The notes beneath the pieces are model-generated. The model was given only the letters and a program-made list of their open reading frames with translations, made no database searches and was not told the origin of the DNA. Made by a program: the position numbers and the translations under genes. Below are positions 60,370 through 64,000 of a stretch of DNA of 64,000 nucleotides, one piece after another. The stretch comes from Ohtaekwangia sp036568665. GTDB lineage: Bacteria > Bacteroidota > Bacteroidia > Cytophagales > Cyclobacteriaceae. The number at the start of each line of letters is the position of its first letter. Position 1 is the stretch's first letter. The stretch covers positions 1-64,000 of the forward strand of contig NZ_DATCSD010000446.1 in NCBI RefSeq assembly GCF_036568665.1, written 5' to 3'.

Positions 60370-61222
60370 GTATGTATTCCGTTTCTTCCCACCAAAAGTA
60401 ATTTATTGTATTATTATTTATATCCTGTAATTTTCTTTCCAAGAAAGCTTTATCAGAATTGATGCGATTGAGCTTTCTTTCAGTTTCCTCCATTAGCGAG
60501 TATAGATGGGGAAATAAAGATGACAAGTTTTTATAGTGCTCAATCTTTGTTATCAAAATAGCTCTCAGTCTTTGTTCGTTTATTCTGTGCAATCCTACCT
60601 GGTTATTTACATGCTGTCGGTAAAACATTTTTCCTGTTTTCGTAAATACCCCTTCCCTTTCTTGAAGCCACCTATAAAATAAAAACCAATCAATCGCTTT
60701 AAGCTGCTGAGGAATTTTAAATTCTTCCAATACCTCTCTGCGTACACTTGTATTGCCTAATCCAACAAAATTATACCGCTCTATATCTGTAACTGAAAAA
60801 ATGTGACCATCTTCCAGTCGTTTATCCCAATAACCAACTCCGCTTCGATCCTCTGCATGCGAAAAGGGAGACAGATCATTTACCACTACCGGAAATGAAG
60901 CCAGGTGTTCACAACATTTAGCCACCCTGTCATTGGAAAAAATATCATCTGTATCCGAAAATATAACATAGGGATGTTGCAGCTTTCGTAGTATCTCTAC
61001 TCCTACTTCACGCACTGATGCTATTGTTCCGCTTACCGGATATATCTGTATTGAAACACGATCTCTATACGGTCTTAACCAAGATTCAATATCACCTACA
61101 CTATCAGTTAGTAGTATCAGATCAAAATGCTTCTCGGTCTGATTGCATAACGAATCCAAATAGTCATTGAAGAAAGGTAAATTACCAGGAAAAATCACTG
61201 TAAATATGGCAGCCCTTTCCAT
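60362..61222 (-). CDS. GT2-like (GT-A) glycosyltransferase
   Basis: A 286-residue GT-A glycosyltransferase. The opening AIFTVIFPGNLPFFNDYLDSL resembles GT2, and the metal-binding DTDD (YVIFSDTDDIFSND) replaces the usual DXD. An acceptor region VGLGNTSVRREVLEEF follows. The C-terminal ~70 residues (LMEETERKLNRINSDKAFLERKL) are predicted coiled coil, perhaps for oligomerisation. It overlaps the NeuB-like copy 3 gene by 8 bp. Confidence 0.85.
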   Translation of the reverse strand: MERAAIFTVIFPGNLPFFNDYLDSLCNQTEKHFDLILLTDSVGDIESWLRPYRDRVSIQIYPVSGTIASVREVGVEILRKLQHPYVIFSDTDDIFSNDRVAKCCEHLASFPVVVNDLSPFSHAEDRSGVGYWDKRLEDGHIFSVTDIERYNFVGLGNTSVRREVLEEFKIPQQLKAIDWFLFYRWLQEREGVFTKTGKMFYRQHVNNQVGLHRINEQRLRAILITKIEHYKNLSSLFPHLYSLMEETERKLNRINSDKAFLERKLQDINNNTINYFWWEETEYIHE

Positions 61223-61237
61223 TGACCAGCTTGATAT

Positions 61238-62239
61238 TTATACGTTGTAAATATCTGCTTTGTAGCGCGCCAGATTTTCCTTATTAGAGAACCATTGTAT
61301 AGTTTCTCTAAGCCCTTGCTCCAAAGTATATTTAGTAGTCCAAGACGTAAATTCTTTCAATTTTGCATTGCTTCCATACAACCGGAATACTTCACTTTTA
61401 TCTGGCCTTAACCGTTGCTTATCTTCAACGATTGTTGCTTTCGGGTTTATCTGCTTAATAAGTTCTTCCGCCAATGCACGAATGGAGATTTCTGATTGTG
61501 TCGCTATATTAACATCGTGCCCTATTAATTTTTCACTTTCCGCTATTGCTATAAATCCTTGCACAGTATCCTTTACAAAAAGCAAATCGCGAGTAGGACG
61601 CAGATCACCCAAGTCAATTGTATTAGCTCCACTCATTAATTGGGTTATAATAGTTGGTATAACTGCACGAGCTGACTGGCGGGGCCCGTACGTATTGAAT
61701 GGCCTTACAATTGTAACCGGCAGATCAAAACTTCTATAAAAAGATTCTGCTATACAATCGGCTCCGATTTTAGACGCTGAATAAGGAGATTGTGGTTGCC
61801 TTGCATGCTTCTCATCTATGGGGATATACTGAGCTGTTCCGTATACTTCTGAAGTTGAGGTTACGAGCACCCTCTTGATCTTTAAATCGCGTGCAGCCTG
61901 CACTATATTAAGCGTTCCTTTTACATTTGTATCAATATAACTATCCGGTGAGTGATAGCTAAAGGGTATAGCAATTAATGCCGCCAAATGAAATACAACG
62001 TCTACTCCCAGCATAGCTGTTCGTACACCATTAGGATCACGGATATCGCCTGCAAAAATCTCAAGTCTATCTTTGGTCTCTTTAGGAAAACTATCAAGCC
62101 ACCCCCAACTGTTAAATGAATTATAGTAGACAAATGCTTTCACTGAGGCACCTGCCTCCAATAAACCCTCCACTAAGTGCGACCCGATAAAACCATCAGC
62201 ACCAGTAACTAAAACCTTCTGGCCTTTTAATACATTCAT
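61238..62239 (-). CDS. legB: LegB-like nucleotide-sugar 4,6-dehydratase
   Basis: A 333-residue SDR dehydratase matching the LegB group, which makes the 4-keto-6-deoxy intermediate from GDP-GlcNAc (or a UDP form) in legionaminic acid synthesis. It has VLVTGADGFIGSHLVEGL, AFVYYNSFNSWGWLD (typical of this group), TSEVYGTAQYIPIDE and the catalytic YSASKIGAD. It lies 3 bp from the Wzc-like gene. No LegC or LegG partner is adjacent, so a DegT enzyme such as the one at 38253 may act in both pathways. Confidence 0.88.
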   Translation of the reverse strand: MNVLKGQKVLVTGADGFIGSHLVEGLLEAGASVKAFVYYNSFNSWGWLDSFPKETKDRLEIFAGDIRDPNGVRTAMLGVDVVFHLAALIAIPFSYHSPDSYIDTNVKGTLNIVQAARDLKIKRVLVTSTSEVYGTAQYIPIDEKHARQPQSPYSASKIGADCIAESFYRSFDLPVTIVRPFNTYGPRQSARAVIPTIITQLMSGANTIDLGDLRPTRDLLFVKDTVQGFIAIAESEKLIGHDVNIATQSEISIRALAEELIKQINPKATIVEDKQRLRPDKSEVFRLYGSNAKLKEFTSWTTKYTLEQGLRETIQWFSNKENLARYKADIYNV

Positions 62240-62242
62240 AAA

Positions 62243-64000
62243 TTATACTTCGTAATAACCTTCTCCGCTCTTATTCTTCTTTATACCGTAACCATAACCA
62301 TAGTTATAACCGTAACCATAGCCATAACCGTATCCACCATACCCGTAGCCAAGTCCGGATTTTCTCAAATCATTGAAGAGTATACTGATATTGGAAAGTT
62401 TACCTGTAGCATAGAACTCTTCCAAAGATTGCAGCGCTGCACGAGGGGTATAGTTTTGTCTGATCACAAAAAGTGTATGATCAGCAAAAGTCGACAGAAC
62501 AAATGCATCGGTTACGTAACTTAATGGAGGCGTGTCCATAATTACATAATCAAATTGTTCTTTGAGATGATTGATCAATTTCTCCATTGCCGGACGAATC
62601 AGTAATTCACTTGGATTCGGAGGCATTGGTCCTCCCGCTATCAAGTAAAGATTTTCAATCTCACTTTGCTGCAGTACTTCTTCATAGCTCGCCAATCCCG
62701 ATAAATATTGACTTAAGCCCAATGAATTATGAAGGTTAAGATCATCGTATAGCTTAGGTTTTCTCAAGTCCGCTCCCACTACAACGGTACGCTTACCCGC
62801 CAGGGCAAAGACTGTAGCTATATTAAGCGTAGTAAATGATTTACCTTCTCCGGGAATAGATGACGTAATCATAAAGACCTGGCGTCCCTGATTACCAGTA
62901 AAGTAATTCAGATTTGATCTTAGAGCCCTGAAAGATTCAGATATAGCAGACCGAGGTTTGCGATATACAATCAATGGGTCTTTGGAAATATTGTGACCAA
63001 CTCCTCCTATAACTGGAACTCTTGTGATCTTCTCTATATCTTCTTTCGACTGAATGCGATTATTGATCAATTCCAGAAATACAAATCCAATAATCGGTAT
63101 AGCTAAGCCCACCACGAGTGCAATGGAGTAATTCTGAGTTACCTTCGGAGAAATTGCAGCTCCTGCCATAGGAGGATTCACCATAACAATATCCGAAGTG
63201 GTAGATGCTTTTGATAAACCAGCCTCAGTGCGCTTTTGCAACAAGAATATGTATAGCGTTTCTTTGAGCGAATAGTTTCGCTGTATAGCAACCAGCTCAC
63301 GTTCTGTCTTCGGAAGTTTAGACAGACGTTCTTCTACAATACCAATCTGATCATCAATAAACGCCACATTGATTTGTTGTGTCTTTCTACTGTTATCAAT
63401 CGTTTTAAGAATATCGTTCTTGAGCTGTTGTATCTCACGAAGTTTACTTTGATATACAGGTGCATCTTTAAATTTCTCAGCTCCTCTCCTCTCAACACCC
63501 TTAAATACATTTACTTGTATCTGCACTTCAATCAACTGACTTACCAATGTTGCAACTACTTCATCTGTAATGCCCACACTGGAAGGTGTAAATATGCCAT
63601 CGTACTGTTCACTCTTCAACAACCTTTCAATATAAGAATAGTAATTCTCCAATAATTTGTACTGGAATTTTTGATTCTCAAATTCCTGTAACTTGAGATA
63701 CAGGCGATTTGTTTCCTCATCAAGATCTGTTATGATATTACGTTTTTTAAAGTTCTCCACCTGATCCTCATATAGCTTTAGAGAATCTCCGATAACGAGA
63801 AGTTGCTCATCCAAAAAGCGAATGGCCATAGTTGCCACTTTGTTCTTTTTCTCGATGTCATAGAACTGGTATCGCTCAATAAACCGATTCAGAAATTTAA
63901 CTTCTTTCATTGGGCTGCTTCCTTGTATGTTTAAGTCCACCACAGAAGCACCTGGCTCGGCCCAATCAATTTTTAATCTTGCCGCATACGACTTTGCTAA
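62243..64000 (-). CDS. Wzc/GumC-type polysaccharide tyrosine autokinase (5' truncated by window edge)
   Basis: The C-terminal ~585 residues of a polysaccharide co-polymerase with BY-kinase domain; the frame is open to the right edge. A coiled-coil periplasmic region is followed by the GNVR-like LSKLPKTERELVAIQRNY and a second membrane helix (IALVVGLAIPIIGFVFLEL). The kinase has Walker A SSIPGEGKSFT, Walker A' VVVGADLRKP and Walker B DYVIMDTPPLSYVTDAF. The end is a Tyr/Gly-rich cluster, the expected autophosphorylation tail. It controls chain length and export in Wzy-dependent systems; Wza is expected just outside the window. Confidence 0.93.
   Translation of the reverse strand, partial: LAKSYAARLKIDWAEPGASVVDLNIQGSSPMKEVKFLNRFIERYQFYDIEKKNKVATMAIRFLDEQLLVIGDSLKLYEDQVENFKKRNIITDLDEETNRLYLKLQEFENQKFQYKLLENYYSYIERLLKSEQYDGIFTPSSVGITDEVVATLVSQLIEVQIQVNVFKGVERRGAEKFKDAPVYQSKLREIQQLKNDILKTIDNSRKTQQINVAFIDDQIGIVEERLSKLPKTERELVAIQRNYSLKETLYIFLLQKRTEAGLSKASTTSDIVMVNPPMAGAAISPKVTQNYSIALVVGLAIPIIGFVFLELINNRIQSKEDIEKITRVPVIGGVGHNISKDPLIVYRKPRSAISESFRALRSNLNYFTGNQGRQVFMITSSIPGEGKSFTTLNIATVFALAGKRTVVVGADLRKPKLYDDLNLHNSLGLSQYLSGLASYEEVLQQSEIENLYLIAGGPMPPNPSELLIRPAMEKLINHLKEQFDYVIMDTPPLSYVTDAFVLSTFADHTLFVIRQNYTPRAALQSLEEFYATGKLSNISILFNDLRKSGLGYGYGGYGYGYGYGYNYGYGYGIKKNKSGEGYYEV
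62286..62350 (-). repeat. Tyr-Gly codon repeats in the Wzc tail
   Basis: About 65 bp of TAT/TAC-GGT/GGC-type alternation encode a run of roughly a dozen Tyr-Gly pairs before the final KKNKSGEGYYEV. Tyrosine-rich tails are the autophosphorylation sites of BY-kinases, but usually the tyrosines are irregularly spaced; here they form near-perfect dipeptide repeats that could change length by slippage. Confidence 0.8.

Noticed and set aside
1..64000. CRISPR arrays, tRNA/rRNA genes, transposases, prophage genes
   Set aside because: No regularly spaced direct repeats, tRNA-like cloverleaf ends, transposase motifs or phage structural genes were seen by eye. A covariance or repeat search could still find small items.

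Overview
The window looks like a chromosomal segment of a gliding-type Bacteroidota, probably of the Cytophagales. The evidence is type IX secretion cargo with both C-terminal sorting signals, a PorP/SprF partner, an exosortase F pair, frequent GTG/TTG starts, and TAnnTTTG-like boxes in place of sigma70 promoters. No rRNA, tRNA, insertion sequence, phage or CRISPR was recognised.

Region 1 (1-31.7 kb) is mostly housekeeping. It holds the end of a SUF Fe-S assembly operon (sufC-D-S-E, a SufT-like gene and a bacilliredoxin) closed by a terminator. Next come a CPA1 antiporter, an epimerase and a CysH reductase with APS-reductase cysteines. An SprB-repeat secreted protein with its SprF-like partner follows, then queD-folE, a MarR regulator, an aconitase with a histone H1-like lysine/alanine tail, lhgO, and topoisomerase IV subunits A and B. 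A TPP riboswitch precedes a four-gene operon (methyltransferase, PurM/HypE/ThiL-like protein, ThiE-like protein, Trm112-like protein). Phosphosugar mutase, mtaB, a LolD-like ATPase, sucC and an outer-membrane barrel gene complete this part.

Region 2 (32-64 kb) is one 29-gene block on the minus strand, with many 1-14 bp overlaps, that makes and exports a surface polysaccharide. A Wzc-like tyrosine kinase runs off the right edge. It is followed by nonulosonic acid genes (LegB-like dehydratase, PtmE-like nucleotidyltransferase, three NeuB-family synthases, two CMP-sugar synthetases of which one is fused to a PseG-like domain, and a YhcH/NanQ-like protein), a Wzx flippase, a Wzy candidate, and many glycosyltransferases and acetyltransferases. 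A PglF/E/D/C-like set for N,N'-diacetylbacillosamine and its transfer to lipid is also present. Embedded in the block are an exosortase F pair, a 70-residue possible exosortase substrate and a 1380-residue T9SS-sorted protein.

The most interesting points are: (i) the 3' end of the topoisomerase IV A gene, where an A10 run separates a basic lysine tail from an equally open, very protein-like acidic tail in the -1 frame; (ii) the TPP-riboswitch operon, which pairs a methyltransferase and a Trm112-like protein with thiamine-type enzymes; (iii) the histone-like tail on aconitase; (iv) the three-synthase nonulosonate locus with an embedded exosortase.
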